A stretch of DNA of 64,000 nt from Sphingomonas sp. PsM26 (GCA_030433805.1 JARUXA010000015.1:87302-151301), one strand, 5' to 3'; positions 20,186-30,201 are shown, counted from the first letter of the stretch. Notes: generated from the letters alone by a model not told the origin. Made by a program: numbers and translations.

Positions 20186-21793
20186 TCAGGCCGGCGCGTG
20201 GACCTTTGGCGCCGATTGACGCACGCCTTCGTCGACATGCTCCGCGAACTGCGCGAAGTTCTCGACGAACAGATCGACCAGCTTCGCCGCGGTGGCGTCA
20301 TACGCCTCCTTGTCCGCCCAGGTCGCGCGCGGCTCGAGGATCGCGCTGTCGACCCCCGGCACCGCGACCGGCACCTTGAACCCGAAGTTCGGGTCGGTCC
20401 GGAACTCGGCATCGTTGAGGCTGCCGTCCAGCGCCGCATTCAGCAGCGCGCGCGTCGCCTTGATGGGCATGCGACTGCCTACGCCGTACTTGCCGCCAGT
20501 CCAGCCGGTGTTGACCAGCCAGCAATCGACCCCGCCTTTGGCGATCCGCTCCTTGAGCAGATTGCCGTAAACCGAGGGATGCCGCGCCATGAACGGCGCG
20601 CCGAAGCACGTCGAGAAGGTCGCGTCCGGCTCAGTCACGCCGATTTCGGTGCCAGCCACGCGTGCCGTATACCCCGAGAGGAAGTGGTACATCGCCTGTT
20701 CCGGTGTTAGCTTCGCGATCGGCGGCAGGATCCCATAGGCGTCCGCGGTCAGCATCACGATGTTGCGCGGCACCGGCCCCATGTTCTTTTCGGACGCATT
20801 GGGGATGAAGTCGATCGGATAGGCCCCGCGGCTGTTCTCGGCGAGGCTCGCGTCGTCGAGGTCAAGCTGGCGCGTCACCGGGTCCATCACGACATTCTCT
20901 AGGATCGTCCCGAACCGCTTGGTCGTCGCAAAAATCTCGGGTTCCGCGTCAGCCGACAGGCGGATCATCTTGGCGTAACAGCCGCCCTCGAAATTGAAGA
21001 CCGCAGTGTCCGACCAGCCATGCTCGTCATCGCCGATCAGCGTGCGGCTCGCGTCCGCGCTCAACGTCGTCTTGCCGGTGCCCGACAGGCCGAAGAACAC
21101 CGCGGTGTCGCCGTCCGGCCCCATGTTGGCCGAGCAATGCATCGGCATCACGCCGGTCGGCGGGAGGAGATAGTTGAGCAGGCTGAACACCGACTTCTTC
21201 ATCTCGCCAGCATAGCGCGTCCCGCCGATGAGGATCAGCCTCTCGGTGAAGTTGACCGCGATCACGGTCTCGCTGCGGCAACCGTGGCGCTCGGGCGAAG
21301 CGCGGAAGCTCGGCAAGTCGAGGATCGTGTAATCGGGCACGAAATCGCGCAGCTCCGATTCCTCCGGGCGGACCAGCATCGTGCGGATGAAGCTGTTGTG
21401 CCACGCGAGTTCGTTGACGACGCGGACCTTCACGCGGTGCTCGGGCTGCGATCCACCGAACAGGTCCTGGACGAACAGGTCTTCCTTGTGGCGGAGCGCT
21501 GCGAGGAAATCGGCCTTCAGCGCGGCGAAATGCTCAGGCGACATTGCCTTGTTGCTTTTGCCCCACCACACGGTCGATTCGGTTTCGGCATCGCGGACGA
21601 TGAACTTGTCCTGCGCCGAACGCCCGGTATGCGCGCCGGTTTCGACGACCAGCGGGCCGTCGGCGGACAATTTTCCCTCGCCGCGCGAGATGGCGGCCTG
21701 GATCAGGCGCGCGGTAACGAGGTTCCAGTGCAGGCTCGCGCGGGTCTCGATACCCTGCGCGTCAAGCCCCGCAACGGGGATGCGGTCACTCAC
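20186..21793 (-). CDS. pckA: Phosphoenolpyruvate carboxykinase (ATP)
   Basis: Converts oxaloacetate and ATP to phosphoenolpyruvate at the start of gluconeogenesis. The 535-residue product has the P-loop [11 protein letters not shown], the HCSANMG metal-site segment, the kinase-2 region [12 protein letters not shown] and [13 protein letters not shown] chose GTG at 21793, with AGGAGA six bases upstream; the 36-codon longer frame has no such site. It diverges from chvI across 194 bp, the arrangement seen in rhizobia. Confidence 0.96.
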   Translation of the reverse strand: MSDRIPVAGLDAQGIETRASLHWNLVTARLIQAAISRGEGKLSADGPLVVETGAHTGRSAQDKFIVRDAETESTVWWGKSNKAMSPEHFAALKADFLAALRHKEDLFVQDLFGGSQPEHRVKVRVVNELAWHNSFIRTMLVRPEESELRDFVPDYTILDLPSFRASPERHGCRSETVIAVNFTERLILIGGTRYAGEMKKSVFSLLNYLLPPTGVMPMHCSANMGPDGDTAVFFGLSGTGKTTLSADASRTLIGDDEHGWSDTAVFNFEGGCYAKMIRLSADAEPEIFATTKRFGTILENVVMDPVTRQLDLDDASLAENSRGAYPIDFIPNASEKNMGPVPRNIVMLTADAYGILPPIAKLTPEQAMYHFLSGYTARVAGTEIGVTEPDATFSTCFGAPFMARHPSVYGNLLKERIAKGGVDCWLVNTGWTGGKYGVGSRMPIKATRALLNAALDGSLNDAEFRTDPNFGFKVPVAVPGVDSAILEPRATWADKEAYDATAAKLVDLFVENFAQFAEHVDEGVRQSAPKVHAPA

Positions 21794-21918
21794 AACATTC
21801 TCTCCTACTGTGCCGACCATCATGGGGGCGGCATCGGTTCCTCGCCGCATATCGCCGGGCCGTTCTGCGGTCAAACGGGCACGATCGACGACGGCGCGCA
21901 ATGTGGGACAGCTTTGTT

Positions 21919-21958
21919 CAGCGTGGATTGAGGCTGGCAGCGTAATGGATTAGGCCGG
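21919..21958. promoter_or_regulatory. Imperfect direct repeat in the pckA-chvI intergenic region
   Basis: CAGCGTGGATTGAGGCTGG is followed at once by CAGCGTAATGGATTAGGCCG, an imperfect direct repeat 30 bases before chvI. Response regulators of the OmpR family bind direct repeats, so this may be an autoregulatory ChvI site; this is inference only. Confidence 0.25.
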
Positions 21959-21987
21959 ATCCCCAACGACACGAGGCCCCTCCGCCG

Positions 21988-22695
21988 ATGACGGCAACGA
22001 TTGCCCTGGTCGATGACGACCGTAACATCCTGACATCGGTGTCGATCACGCTGCAGGCCGAGGGTTTCGTCACCCGGCTATATTCGGATGGCGAAACCGC
22101 GCTCAAGGCACTGATCGACAATCCGCCCGACATTGCGATCCTCGACATCAAGATGCCGCGAATGGACGGGCTCGAACTGCTCCGCCGCCTGCGCGAGAAG
22201 AGCATGGTGCCGGTAATCTTCCTGACATCCAAGGACGACGAGCTCGACGAGGCGCTTGGGCTGGCGATGGGGGCGGACGATTATATCGCGAAGCCCTTCT
22301 CGCAACGTCTTCTGATTGCGCGGATTCGTGCGATTTTGCGGCGTGCCGAAGTGTCGCAAGGCGGCGCGGGGACCGAGGAAGCGGCAGCGGAAACCAGCCT
22401 GACGCGCGGGCGGCTCGCGATGGATACCGCGCGTCACCGCGTGACCTGGGACGGTGCGCCAGTCACGCTGACGGTCACCGAATTCCTGATCCTGGAGACG
22501 CTTGCGCAGCGCCCGGGGATCGTGAAGACCCGCAACCAGCTGATGGATGCGGCGTATCATGACGACATTTACGTCGATGACCGCACGATCGACAGCCATA
22601 TCAAGCGCGTTCGGCGCAAGTTCCGGCAAGTTGACGCCAGCTTTGACGCGATCGAGACACTCTATGGAGCGGGCTATCGATTCTCCGAGGAATGA
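21988..22695 (+). CDS. chvI: OmpR-family response regulator ChvI
   Basis: The 235-residue product has a receiver domain with acidic residues VDDDRN, the phosphorylation Asp in [10 protein letters not shown] and the Lys in AKPFS, then a winged-helix DNA-binding domain ([17 protein letters not shown]). ChvI with ChvG responds to acid or envelope stress in alphaproteobacteria and controls envelope and metabolic genes. The pckA and PTS neighbours point to carbon status as a co-input. The kinase gene overlaps its 3' end. Confidence 0.93.
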   Translation: MTATIALVDDDRNILTSVSITLQAEGFVTRLYSDGETALKALIDNPPDIAILDIKMPRMDGLELLRRLREKSMVPVIFLTSKDDELDEALGLAMGADDYIAKPFSQRLLIARIRAILRRAEVSQGGAGTEEAAAETSLTRGRLAMDTARHRVTWDGAPVTLTVTEFLILETLAQRPGIVKTRNQLMDAAYHDDIYVDDRTIDSHIKRVRRKFRQVDASFDAIETLYGAGYRFSEE

Positions 22696-24259
22696 CGAGC
22701 CCGCGCGCGAGGAGGATGCCCGCGCGCTGTCGCTCCGCTGGTCTGCACGGGTCTCGCTCACCCCGCGGATCCTGTTCGTCAACGTCTTCGCGCTGGCGAT
22801 GCTCGCTGGCGGATTCTTCTACCTCGATTCCTACCGGAGCCGGATCGTCGACGACCGCGTGCGGCAATCCATCCGCGAAGCCCGGCTGGTCGCCGAGGCG
22901 CTGGTCTCGGTGCCCGATGACCAGCGCACCGATCTGGCGCTGCGGCTCGCGCGCGCGACCGGTGCGCGGTTGCGGATCTACGACGATCGCGACTTGCCCG
23001 TGATCGATACGCGCACGCTGGGCTTGCGCAATTTCGTGCTGCAGGACCCCGACAAGCAGGACGGCGGCCAGGAGTCCGCGCGCATCCTCGACGCGATCAT
23101 CGACACGGTCGTCGGCACGCCGCGCGCGCCGCTGTACCGAGAGCATCGCTCGGGCCTCAACTGGCCCGACGTGCGCACCGTCCGCGCGACCACCACGGGG
23201 GCCGCGACGGTGTGGCGCGCGCCCGACCGTACGCCCGTCATCACCGCCGCGGCACAGTTGCCGCACGGCGGGGTGGTGATGACCACCAACAATGTTCGCG
23301 ACATCACCCAGACCGTGCGGGTCGAACGCTTCCGGCTCGGCATCGTGCTGATGATCGTATCGATCGTCTCGGTCCTGCTGTCGCTGTTCCTCGCGCGGAC
23401 GATCGTGCGACCGCTGCGCCGGCTGGCCTATGCCGCAGTGCGGGTGCGGATGGGCCGGGCGCGCGAAGTGGTCGTGCCCCGCCTGCCCTATCGCCGCGAC
23501 GAGATCGGGATGCTCGCGCGGGCGCTGTCCGACATGAGCCTTGCGCTGCGCGCGCGGATCGACGCGATCGAGGCCTTCGCGGCGGACGTGACGCACGAGA
23601 TGAAGAACCCGCTCGCATCGCTCCGCTCGGCGGTTGAGGGCCTCGCGCTGGTCAAGGACCCCGAACTGCAGGAACGCCTGCTTGCGATCGTGCGCGACGA
23701 CGTCCACCGGCTCGACCGGCTCATCACCGACATTGCCGAAGCGTCGCGGCTCGACGCGCAGCTCAGCCGCGCCAAGTTCGAGCCAGTCGATCTGCGCACG
23801 ATGATCGCCGCGCTGATCGCCGGGCGCGAGGAACGCGGCGTCGACCGCGCGATCCGGCTGCGGCTCGACTTGCACGACGAAAGCGGCACAGGGTTCGTCG
23901 TGATGGGCGAAGGCGGGCGGCTCGAACGCGTGATCGACAATCTGATCGACAATGCCGTGTCCTTCTCGCCCGAAGGGGGCACGATCGGCATTACCATGTC
24001 GCGCGAGACCGATACCATCGTGATCGAGGTGGAGGATGAGGGCCCCGGCGTTCCACCGGACGCCCGCGAGAAGGTGTTCCAGCGCTTCCAGTCGCTGCGC
24101 CCCGCCGACGAGGCGTTCGGCAAGCATTCGGGGCTGGGCCTCGCGATCGCGCGGACGATCGTCGAGGCACATCAGGGGCAGATCACCGCCGAAGCACGAC
24201 GTGGCGGCGTGACCGGCGCGCGGTTCGTGGTGTGCCTGCCCGTCGGCGAAGCGCGGTGA
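22664..24259 (+). CDS. chvG: Sensor histidine kinase ChvG
   Basis: Membrane sensor partner of ChvI, 531 residues. Transmembrane helices at about 33-53 and 228-250 flank a periplasmic sensor domain; then HAMP, the H-box [17 protein letters not shown]-box [14 protein letters not shown], and G boxes DEGPGVPP and [15 protein letters not shown]. The ATG at 22664 overlaps chvI by 32 bases; the longer frame runs through chvI and has no supporting features. Overlap with hprK (GTGA) continues the operon. Confidence 0.93.
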   Translation: MERAIDSPRNDEPAREEDARALSLRWSARVSLTPRILFVNVFALAMLAGGFFYLDSYRSRIVDDRVRQSIREARLVAEALVSVPDDQRTDLALRLARATGARLRIYDDRDLPVIDTRTLGLRNFVLQDPDKQDGGQESARILDAIIDTVVGTPRAPLYREHRSGLNWPDVRTVRATTTGAATVWRAPDRTPVITAAAQLPHGGVVMTTNNVRDITQTVRVERFRLGIVLMIVSIVSVLLSLFLARTIVRPLRRLAYAAVRVRMGRAREVVVPRLPYRRDEIGMLARALSDMSLALRARIDAIEAFAADVTHEMKNPLASLRSAVEGLALVKDPELQERLLAIVRDDVHRLDRLITDIAEASRLDAQLSRAKFEPVDLRTMIAALIAGREERGVDRAIRLRLDLHDESGTGFVVMGEGGRLERVIDNLIDNAVSFSPEGGTIGITMSRETDTIVIEVEDEGPGVPPDAREKVFQRFQSLRPADEAFGKHSGLGLAIARTIVEAHQGQITAEARRGGVTGARFVVCLPVGEAR

Positions 24260-24678
24260 GTACACCGCCGATTCATGCCACCACGGTGGCGATCGACGGC
24301 GCGGCAGTATTGCTGCTCGGTCCGTCCGGGTCGGGCAAATCGGACCTGGCGCTGCGGCTGATCGACCGCGGGGCGACGTTGGTAAGCGATGACTATACGC
24401 TGCTGACGCCATTGGACGGACAACTCATCGCAAATGCGCCGCCGACAATTTCAGGCAAGATCGAGGTGCGCGGGCTCGGGATCGTCGCGCTCGACCGGAT
24501 CGGTAACGTGCCGGTCATGCTTGCGGTTCGGCTCGACCGACCGGTCGAACGGATGCCGTCACAGACGCGCGCCGACTATCATGGTATTCCGATTTACGAG
24601 GTCGCAATCGACCCATTCGAGCTTTCGGCACCGATCAAGGTGGAATTGGCGCTGCGGCACGCTAGAGAGACGGCATGA
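24256..24678 (+). CDS. hprK: HPr kinase/phosphorylase, short alphaproteobacterial form
   Basis: Phosphorylates HPr on its serine; the substrate, HPr, is encoded three genes downstream. The 140-residue product holds only the C-terminal kinase domain: P-loop GPSGSGKSDLALRL, VSDDYT and the conserved EVRGLGIV signature. The N-terminal domain found in Firmicutes is absent, as is usual in alphaproteobacteria. GTG start overlaps the chvG stop; ATGA overlap with rapZ. Confidence 0.93.
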   Translation: MSTPPIHATTVAIDGAAVLLLGPSGSGKSDLALRLIDRGATLVSDDYTLLTPLDGQLIANAPPTISGKIEVRGLGIVALDRIGNVPVMLAVRLDRPVERMPSQTRADYHGIPIYEVAIDPFELSAPIKVELALRHARETA

Positions 24679-25616
24679 CGCTTGACCCCAAGGAAATCCT
24701 GCTCGTCACCGGCCTGTCCGGTGCGGGCAAGTCGACCGTGCTCCGCACGCTCGAGGATCTCGGTTGGGAAGTGGTCGACAACCTGCCCTTGCCGCTGCTC
24801 GACCGGTTGCTCAGTTCGCCGCTGCCGATGGGGGCGGAGCAATCCCGCCAGCCGCTCGCGATCGGCATCGGCGCACGGACTCGCGATTTCGACTCGGACC
24901 GGATCGTCGATCGCATCAAGCATTTGCGCGAAGCCTATGGCCATGACGTCGGCACGCTGTTTCTCGATTGTGCGGGCGGTGAACTCGAGCGGCGCTATTC
25001 GGAGACGCGACGGCGCCATCCGCTTGCGCTCGATCGCCCCGCCGCCGACGGGATCGCGCGCGAGCGCGACTTGCTCGCGCCGCTCAGGCGTTGGGCGAAC
25101 CGGCTGATCGATACGACCGACCTGACCGCCAATCAGCTTGCGCAACAGGTCCGCGACACCTTCTCGCGCGAGCATCAGGACGGGCCGACGCTGGCGATCA
25201 TGTCGTTCGGGTTCGCGCGCGGTGTGCCGCGCGGTGCGGATCTGGTGTTCGACATGCGCTTCCTGCGCAATCCGCACTGGGTTCCCGCGCTGCGCCCCGG
25301 TACGGGGCTCGATGCCGACGTCTCGGCCTATGTCGCCGAGGACCCCGCCTGTGAGGCGGCGGTCGGGCGGATCGAGGAGCTGCTCGAATTGTTGCTTCCG
25401 CGGTACCGTGCTGAAGGCAAATCCTATTTGACCGTCGCCTTCGGATGTACCGGGGGGAGACACCGCTCGGTCCATGTCACCGAACGCGTCGCGGCGCGGT
25501 TGCGCAACGCCGGATTTTCGCCCACGGTTACCCACCGCGATCTCGCCGCCGCCCCCCAGGACTCGCTCGAAGGGGTGCCCGATGATCGCCAGCAAGACGG
25601 AACGGCAGTAGCGTGA
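24675..25616 (+). CDS. rapZ: RNase adapter / nucleotide-binding protein RapZ
   Basis: A 313-residue P-loop protein. VTGLSGAGKSTVLRTLEDLG is the Walker A region, followed by VDNLPLPLL; the C-terminal domain has FGCTGGRHRSV, the sugar-phosphate-binding signature known from RapZ. In enterobacteria RapZ targets GlmZ sRNA to RNase E; whether that sRNA circuit exists here is unknown. It sits between hprK and the EIIA gene. Confidence 0.92.
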   Translation: MTLDPKEILLVTGLSGAGKSTVLRTLEDLGWEVVDNLPLPLLDRLLSSPLPMGAEQSRQPLAIGIGARTRDFDSDRIVDRIKHLREAYGHDVGTLFLDCAGGELERRYSETRRRHPLALDRPAADGIARERDLLAPLRRWANRLIDTTDLTANQLAQQVRDTFSREHQDGPTLAIMSFGFARGVPRGADLVFDMRFLRNPHWVPALRPGTGLDADVSAYVAEDPACEAAVGRIEELLELLLPRYRAEGKSYLTVAFGCTGGRHRSVHVTERVAARLRNAGFSPTVTHRDLAAAPQDSLEGVPDDRQQDGTAVA

Positions 25617-25646
25617 AATGGGCGGTTGCATGATTGGGGCGGTACG

Positions 25647-26054
25647 ATGATCGGGCTGGTTCTCGTGACGCATGGCCGGCTGGCCGAGGAATTCGTGACG
25701 GCGATGGAGCATGTCGTCGGCAAGCAGGAGCGCGTCGCGACGGTCTGCATCGGTCCCGAGGATGACATGGAGGAACGCCGCAACGACATCGCCAGCGCGA
25801 TCGCTGCGGTCGATGCCGGGCGGGGCGTGATCCTGCTGACCGACCTGTTCGGGGGTACGCCGTCCAACCTGGCCATCTCCCTGCTGGAACGCGGGCGGAT
25901 CGAAGTGATCGCGGGGATCAACCTGCCGATGCTGATCCGGCTCGAATCCGCGCGCAAGGCGATGAAGGTGGTCGACGCAGTCGCCGCCGCGCGCGAGGCG
26001 GGGCGGAAGTATATCTCGGTCGCGTCCGAGGTTCTGGGCGAGGCAGCCGCCTGA
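25647..26054 (+). CDS. PTS EIIA component, mannose-family type
   Basis: Phosphocarrier of the PTS, 135 residues. The phosphorylatable His lies in VTHGRLAEEF about residue 9, and the later TDLFGGTPSN loop is typical of the EIIA-Man family. A TTG seven codons earlier is possible, but the ATG matches family N termini. No membrane EIIB/C transporter is nearby, so it likely serves a regulatory PTS with HPr (ptsH) downstream, the ATG of which overlaps its stop. Confidence 0.9.
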   Translation: MIGLVLVTHGRLAEEFVTAMEHVVGKQERVATVCIGPEDDMEERRNDIASAIAAVDAGRGVILLTDLFGGTPSNLAISLLERGRIEVIAGINLPMLIRLESARKAMKVVDAVAAAREAGRKYISVASEVLGEAAA

Positions 26055-26326
26055 TGTCGGTCACCCGCAGCGTCCTCATCACCAACCGTCGTGGCCTCCA
26101 CGCGCGCGCCAGTGCCAAGTTCGTCACGCTTGCCGCCACGCAGCCGTGCGAGTTGCACGTCGAGAAGGACGGTGCGGGATCGGTGACGGGAACGTCGATC
26201 ATGGGCCTGATGATGCTGGGCGCGGCGATGGGCGACACGATCGTCATCTCGGCCGAAGGCGAGCATGCCGAAACTGCCGTCAGTGCGCTTTGCGAACTGG
26301 TCGAGGCCAAGTTCGGCGAGGATTGA
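26054..26326 (+). CDS. ptsH: Phosphocarrier protein HPr
   Basis: Small phosphocarrier of 90 residues. The EI-dependent site is the His in RGLHARASAKF and the kinase site the Ser in TGTSIMGLMM, so both targets expected for EI and HprK are present. Start overlaps the EIIA stop by one base. An EI gene is not in the window; it may be the nitrogen-type PtsP elsewhere. Confidence 0.95.
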   Translation: MSVTRSVLITNRRGLHARASAKFVTLAATQPCELHVEKDGAGSVTGTSIMGLMMLGAAMGDTIVISAEGEHAETAVSALCELVEAKFGED

Positions 26327-26334
26327 ACGCCGCA

Positions 26335-27138
26335 ATGCCCCGTGAAATTACCGCTTATTCCAACCCGCTGATCAAGCGGATGCGATCGCTGCGCGAAAAG
26401 CGGCATCGGCGTGAAGAGGGTCTGTTCCTTGCTGAAGGCCTGCGCATCCTGACCGAAGCGCGTGAAGCCGGGCGTATTCCCGAATTCCTGTTCTTCGCAC
26501 GCGACAGCGCGGCGCATCCGCTGGTGCTGGCGCTGGTCGACGCGGTCGAGGCGGCCGGGGGCGAAGCGATCGAGACCGTACCCGACATCCTGTCCAAACT
26601 GTCGGGCAAGGACAATCCGCAAGCGGTGGTCGGGGTGTTCGCGGAGTTTACCCGCACGCTCGACAGCCTCGACCGCGATTCCGCGGCGATCTGGCTGGTC
26701 GCCGAGCGGATGCGCGACCCGGGCAATCTGGGGACGATTTTGCGCACCGGCGACGCGGTCGGTGCGGGCGGGCTGATCCTGATCGGGGAGTGCGTCGACC
26801 CGTTTTCGGTCGAGGCGGTGCGTGCGAGCATGGGGGCGTTGTTCACGGTGCCGGTCGTGCAGTGCGAATGGGAGGCGTTCGTGCCGTGGCTGCGCGGCGG
26901 TGCGGGTCAGTTGGTCGGGCTGAGCCTCGACACCACGACGGATTACCGCGCGGCGGCGTATCGGGCACCGACCTTCCTGCTGACCGGCAACGAAGCGCAA
27001 GGGATGCCGGACGCTTACGCCGCCAAGTGCGACACGCTGGTGAAGATCCCGATGCTTGGCAAGGCGGACAGCCTCAACGCGGCGGTGGCGACTGCGGTGA
27101 TGGCGTATCAGGTGCTGGGCGCGCAGCCGGAGGGGTGA
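26335..27138 (+). CDS. SpoU/TrmH-family RNA 2'-O-methyltransferase
   Basis: A 267-residue knotted (SPOUT) methyltransferase. The N-terminal substrate-binding part includes NPLIKRMRSLREKRHRREEG; motif 1 reads RMRDPGNLGTILRT, motif 2 LTGNEAQGMP and motif 3 IPMLGKADSLNAAVA. The RNA target (tRNA or rRNA) cannot be told from sequence. It starts nine bases after ptsH and is probably the last gene of the operon. Confidence 0.9.
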   Translation: MPREITAYSNPLIKRMRSLREKRHRREEGLFLAEGLRILTEAREAGRIPEFLFFARDSAAHPLVLALVDAVEAAGGEAIETVPDILSKLSGKDNPQAVVGVFAEFTRTLDSLDRDSAAIWLVAERMRDPGNLGTILRTGDAVGAGGLILIGECVDPFSVEAVRASMGALFTVPVVQCEWEAFVPWLRGGAGQLVGLSLDTTTDYRAAAYRAPTFLLTGNEAQGMPDAYAAKCDTLVKIPMLGKADSLNAAVATAVMAYQVLGAQPEG

Positions 27139-27168
27139 CGTCTACACGCTCCGGCGATTCCACACCGG

Positions 27169-27260
27169 CGTCACCCTGAACTCGTTTCAGGGTCCACCGC
27201 GCCACGAAGACAGTCCGGGCACGTTGCACGGTGGATGCTGAAACAAGTTCAGCATGACGG
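27169..27260. repeat. Paired palindromic repeat, family B copy 1
   Basis: Left unit CGTCACCCTGAACTCGTTTC plus AGGGTCCACCG, right unit CGGTGGATGCTGAAACAAGT ending in CATGACG; the two are inverted. Copies are at 40421-40511 and 62794-62889. A diverged half-unit follows at 27293-27324. Confidence 0.85.
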
Positions 27261-27292
27261 CTGAGATGAGAACTCCGGCGTGCCCCCACGCG

Positions 27293-27324
27293 GTGTCACC
27301 CTAAACCCGTGTCAGGGTCCGCCG
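27293..27324. repeat. Diverged half-copy of family B repeat
   Basis: GTGTCACCCTAAACCCGTGT followed by CAGGGTCCGCC matches the left unit of family B with several changes, and has no right-hand partner. Confidence 0.6.
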
Positions 27325-27354
27325 CGTCGCGATGGATGCGTTCGTTTGAAGGGG

Positions 27355-27384
27355 AACGGGCGAGGATAAACCCTTGCCCGTTTT
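27355..27384 (+). terminator. Intrinsic terminator after the TrmH-family gene
   Basis: AACGGGCGAGG and CCTTGCCCGTT pair (one G-U) around a six-base loop, followed by TTTT on the plus strand. It lies between convergent genes. Confidence 0.6.
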
Positions 27385-27400
27385 CCGCCTTTAATTCCGC

Positions 27401-28798
27401 CTACCGGTCGAACGGGTTCTTCGGCGCGCGGAGCGTGAGGCGCACCGGTACCGCACCGAACCCGAGATCCCGCCGAATGCCGTTGATCAGATAGCGTTGA
27501 TAGCTCGTCGGCAACTGGTCGACTCGCGTGCCGAACAGCACGAAACCCGGCGGGCGCGTCTTGGCCTGCGTCAGATAGCGCAGCTTGATCCGCTTGCCCC
27601 CGGGCGCGGGCGGCGGGTTTGCTTCGACCGCGCGTTCGAACCAGCGGTTGAGTTCGCCCGTGCCGACGCGGCGCGACCACGCATCGCGCGTGTCGAACGC
27701 GACCTTGAGCAGAGTATCGAGCCCCTTGCCGGTCGCCGCCGAGACGGTCAGCACCGGCATGCCCTTGATCTGGCTGAGGCCGTCCTCGAGCGCGGTGCGG
27801 ATGCCGTTGAACAGGCTGGAGGCATTCTCCGCCACGTCCCATTTGTTGATCGCGACGATCAGCGCGCGGCCTTCCTGCAGCGCCGCGTCGGCGATGCGGA
27901 GGTCCTGTGATTCGAGCCCGCGCGTCGCATCGAGCAACAGCACGACGACTTCGGCGAAATCGATCGCGTGGAGCGCATCGGCTACCGACAGCTTCTCGAG
28001 CTTGTCCTGCACGTTGGCGCGCTTGCGCATACCGGCGGTGTCGATCAGCCGGACTTTGCGCGCATCCTCGCCGGGCTCGCGCTCGGGGTCGTGCCAGATC
28101 CAGTCGACCGCGATCGAATCGCGCGTGATGCCCGCTTCCGGGCCGGTAATCAGGCGGTCTTCGCCAAGAATACGGTTGATCAGCGTTGATTTGCCTGCGT
28201 TCGGACGCCCGATGATCGCGAGCTTGAGCGGCGCGTCGGGGGCATATTCTTCATCGACGTCGGCATTGGGAATGTCGTCGCCAGCCGCATCCTTCTCGGG
28301 TTCGATGAAGGGGAGCAGTGCGTCGAACAGTTCGACGAGGCCCTCGCCATGTTCCGCCGACAGTTCGACCGGATCGCCGAAACCGAGCGAGAGCGACTCG
28401 AGGATACCGTCGGCCCCTGCCTTGCCCTCGGCCTTGTTGGCGACGAGGATGACCGGCGTGGTCGACCCGCGCAGCCAGCGCGCGATTTCCTCGTCGAGCG
28501 GGACGATGCCCGCGCGCGAATCGAACAGGAACAAGGCGACGTCGGCCTGCGCGACCGCGGCCTCGGTCTGGGCGCGCATCCGCCCGGGCAAGGACGCAGC
28601 GTCCTTGTCCTCGTAACCGGCGGTGTCGATGACACGGAAATCGAGCCCGACGAGCGTCGCCGCACCCTCGCGCCGATCGCGGGTCACGCCGGGGCGATCG
28701 TCGACGAGCGCGAGTTTCTTTCCGACGAGACGATTGAAGAGCGTCGACTTGCCGACGTTCGGCCGGCCGATAATAGCGACCACAGGGAGACTGGACAT
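27401..28798 (-). CDS. der: Ribosome-associated GTPase Der (EngA)
   Basis: Essential double GTPase acting in 50S subunit assembly; 465 residues. Two P-loops, GRPNVGKSTLFN and GRPNAGKSTLIN, with their DDRPGVTRD/GPEAGITRD switches, NKAEGK and NKWD motifs, and a C-terminal KH-like domain (RRDLGFGAVPVRLTLR). The bamB and YfgM-like genes lie upstream on the same strand, the same order as in E. coli (yfgM-bamB-der). Confidence 0.97.
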   Translation of the reverse strand: MSSLPVVAIIGRPNVGKSTLFNRLVGKKLALVDDRPGVTRDRREGAATLVGLDFRVIDTAGYEDKDAASLPGRMRAQTEAAVAQADVALFLFDSRAGIVPLDEEIARWLRGSTTPVILVANKAEGKAGADGILESLSLGFGDPVELSAEHGEGLVELFDALLPFIEPEKDAAGDDIPNADVDEEYAPDAPLKLAIIGRPNAGKSTLINRILGEDRLITGPEAGITRDSIAVDWIWHDPEREPGEDARKVRLIDTAGMRKRANVQDKLEKLSVADALHAIDFAEVVVLLLDATRGLESQDLRIADAALQEGRALIVAINKWDVAENASSLFNGIRTALEDGLSQIKGMPVLTVSAATGKGLDTLLKVAFDTRDAWSRRVGTGELNRWFERAVEANPPPAPGGKRIKLRYLTQAKTRPPGFVLFGTRVDQLPTSYQRYLINGIRRDLGFGAVPVRLTLRAPKNPFDR

Positions 28799-28848
28799 GC
28801 GCTCCCCTTAGGGCAAGCGCACGTCTTCGTCACCCCGCCGTAACAAGG

Positions 28849-30201
28849 TTACTTGTACGCGGCCAAACGGCCCTTCTGGTCGAGCACATAGAGCGTCGAA
28901 TTGGCGACGACCGGCGGCAGCGTGAACGGGGCCTTCGATTCGATCACCCTGCCGAGCTTGCCGTCCTCGACCGAGGCGGAGACGATCTCGCCAAGCGAGT
29001 TGGTCAGGACCAGACGACCGCCTGCGAGCACCGGGCCGTACCAGGTGATCGCATTGGCCTTCTTCTTGTCCTTGATCGTGCCGTCCTTCTGGATCTTCTC
29101 GCTCTCGAAGTGCCGGAGCTGGCTGATCCACCGCACCTTGCCGGTCGCGCGGGCGAGGCAAACCAGGCGAGCGTCGTCGGTGACGAGGAAAACCCACTCG
29201 CCCGCGACCCACGGGGTCGAGATGCCCGCGAAATTCTGCTCCCACAGCCGCTGACCCGAAACGATCTCGAGCGCGACCATGCGACCGCCCTGCCCGACCG
29301 CGAAGACGATGCCGCGGTCGATTACCGGATCCGCGTCGATATCGGCGAGCGACGACACCGAGGTCGAGATCGACGAGCGCGACAGCGCGTCCTGCCACAA
29401 GGTGCGGCCGTTCTCGTAGCGATAGGCGTTGAGCTCGCCCGAGGAGAAGCCCGCGACGACGGTGCCCTGGCTGACCGCGGGGGCCGCGACGCCGAACACG
29501 CCCTGCGTCTCGATCGAACCCGAAGCGGTCCACACCACCGTTCCGTCGGTCTGCGACAGCACGTAGAGCTGGTTGTCCTGGCTCAGCACATAGACCTGGC
29601 CGTTGGCGACCGAGGGCGCACCGCGAAGCGGCGCACCGGGCTTGGCGCGCCACAATTCCTTGCCGCTCGTCGCATCGAGCGCGACGACGTCGCCGAGACC
29701 GTCGGTCGCGAAGACCTTGCCGTCGTCGAAGCTGACGCCGCCGCCGAAGCGCGCGCTGCGCGCCTTCTTGTCGGTGGTCGCGATGCTTGCTTCCCAGGCG
29801 GATGCGCCGGTGCTGGCGGAATAGGCGTGGACGACCGCGTTGACGTCGATCGCGAACAGCTTGCCGCCGCCGATGACCGGCGCAGCCCCGAGCCGCTGGC
29901 GATTGCTGCCGCCGTCAATCTCGACGCTCCAGGCGCGGTTGAGCGAGGTGCCGAGCGTCAGCTGGCCCATCGACTTGGACGAACTGCCGCCAGGCTGTGC
30001 CCAGCTGTCGTTGGTCGTTGCCGGGGGTACGGCGACCTGGACCTCACCGATCGTCTTGTCCGCGACGACGCTATTCTCGCCCTGGAGAATCGCGATGCGG
30101 TTGCCGAGGACCGGGGTCTTCTTCTTCCCCTTGAAGGTCGCGCAGCTGCTGAGCGCGATGGCGGAGACCGCGACCAGCAGGACTCGATTGGTCATCTTCA
30201 T
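28849..30201 (-). CDS. bamB: Outer-membrane assembly lipoprotein BamB
   Basis: Beta-propeller lipoprotein of the BAM complex; 450 residues, longer than E. coli BamB. The lipobox is AIALSSC (about residue 19), so it should be anchored in the outer membrane, periplasmic side. Repeated PQQ-propeller blades are visible: VVHAYSASTGASAWEA, VVALDATSGKELWRAKPG and VALEIVSGQRLWEQN. The YfgM-like gene upstream overlaps by four bases (ATGA). Confidence 0.93.
   Translation of the reverse strand: MKMTNRVLLVAVSAIALSSCATFKGKKKTPVLGNRIAILQGENSVVADKTIGEVQVAVPPATTNDSWAQPGGSSSKSMGQLTLGTSLNRAWSVEIDGGSNRQRLGAAPVIGGGKLFAIDVNAVVHAYSASTGASAWEASIATTDKKARSARFGGGVSFDDGKVFATDGLGDVVALDATSGKELWRAKPGAPLRGAPSVANGQVYVLSQDNQLYVLSQTDGTVVWTASGSIETQGVFGVAAPAVSQGTVVAGFSSGELNAYRYENGRTLWQDALSRSSISTSVSSLADIDADPVIDRGIVFAVGQGGRMVALEIVSGQRLWEQNFAGISTPWVAGEWVFLVTDDARLVCLARATGKVRWISQLRHFESEKIQKDGTIKDKKKANAITWYGPVLAGGRLVLTNSLGEIVSASVEDGKLGRVIESKAPFTLPPVVANSTLYVLDQKGRLAAYK

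Noticed and set aside
22601..24412. A 603-codon minus-strand frame opposite chvG
   Set aside because: Antisense shadow; the plus-strand kinase has all expected motifs.
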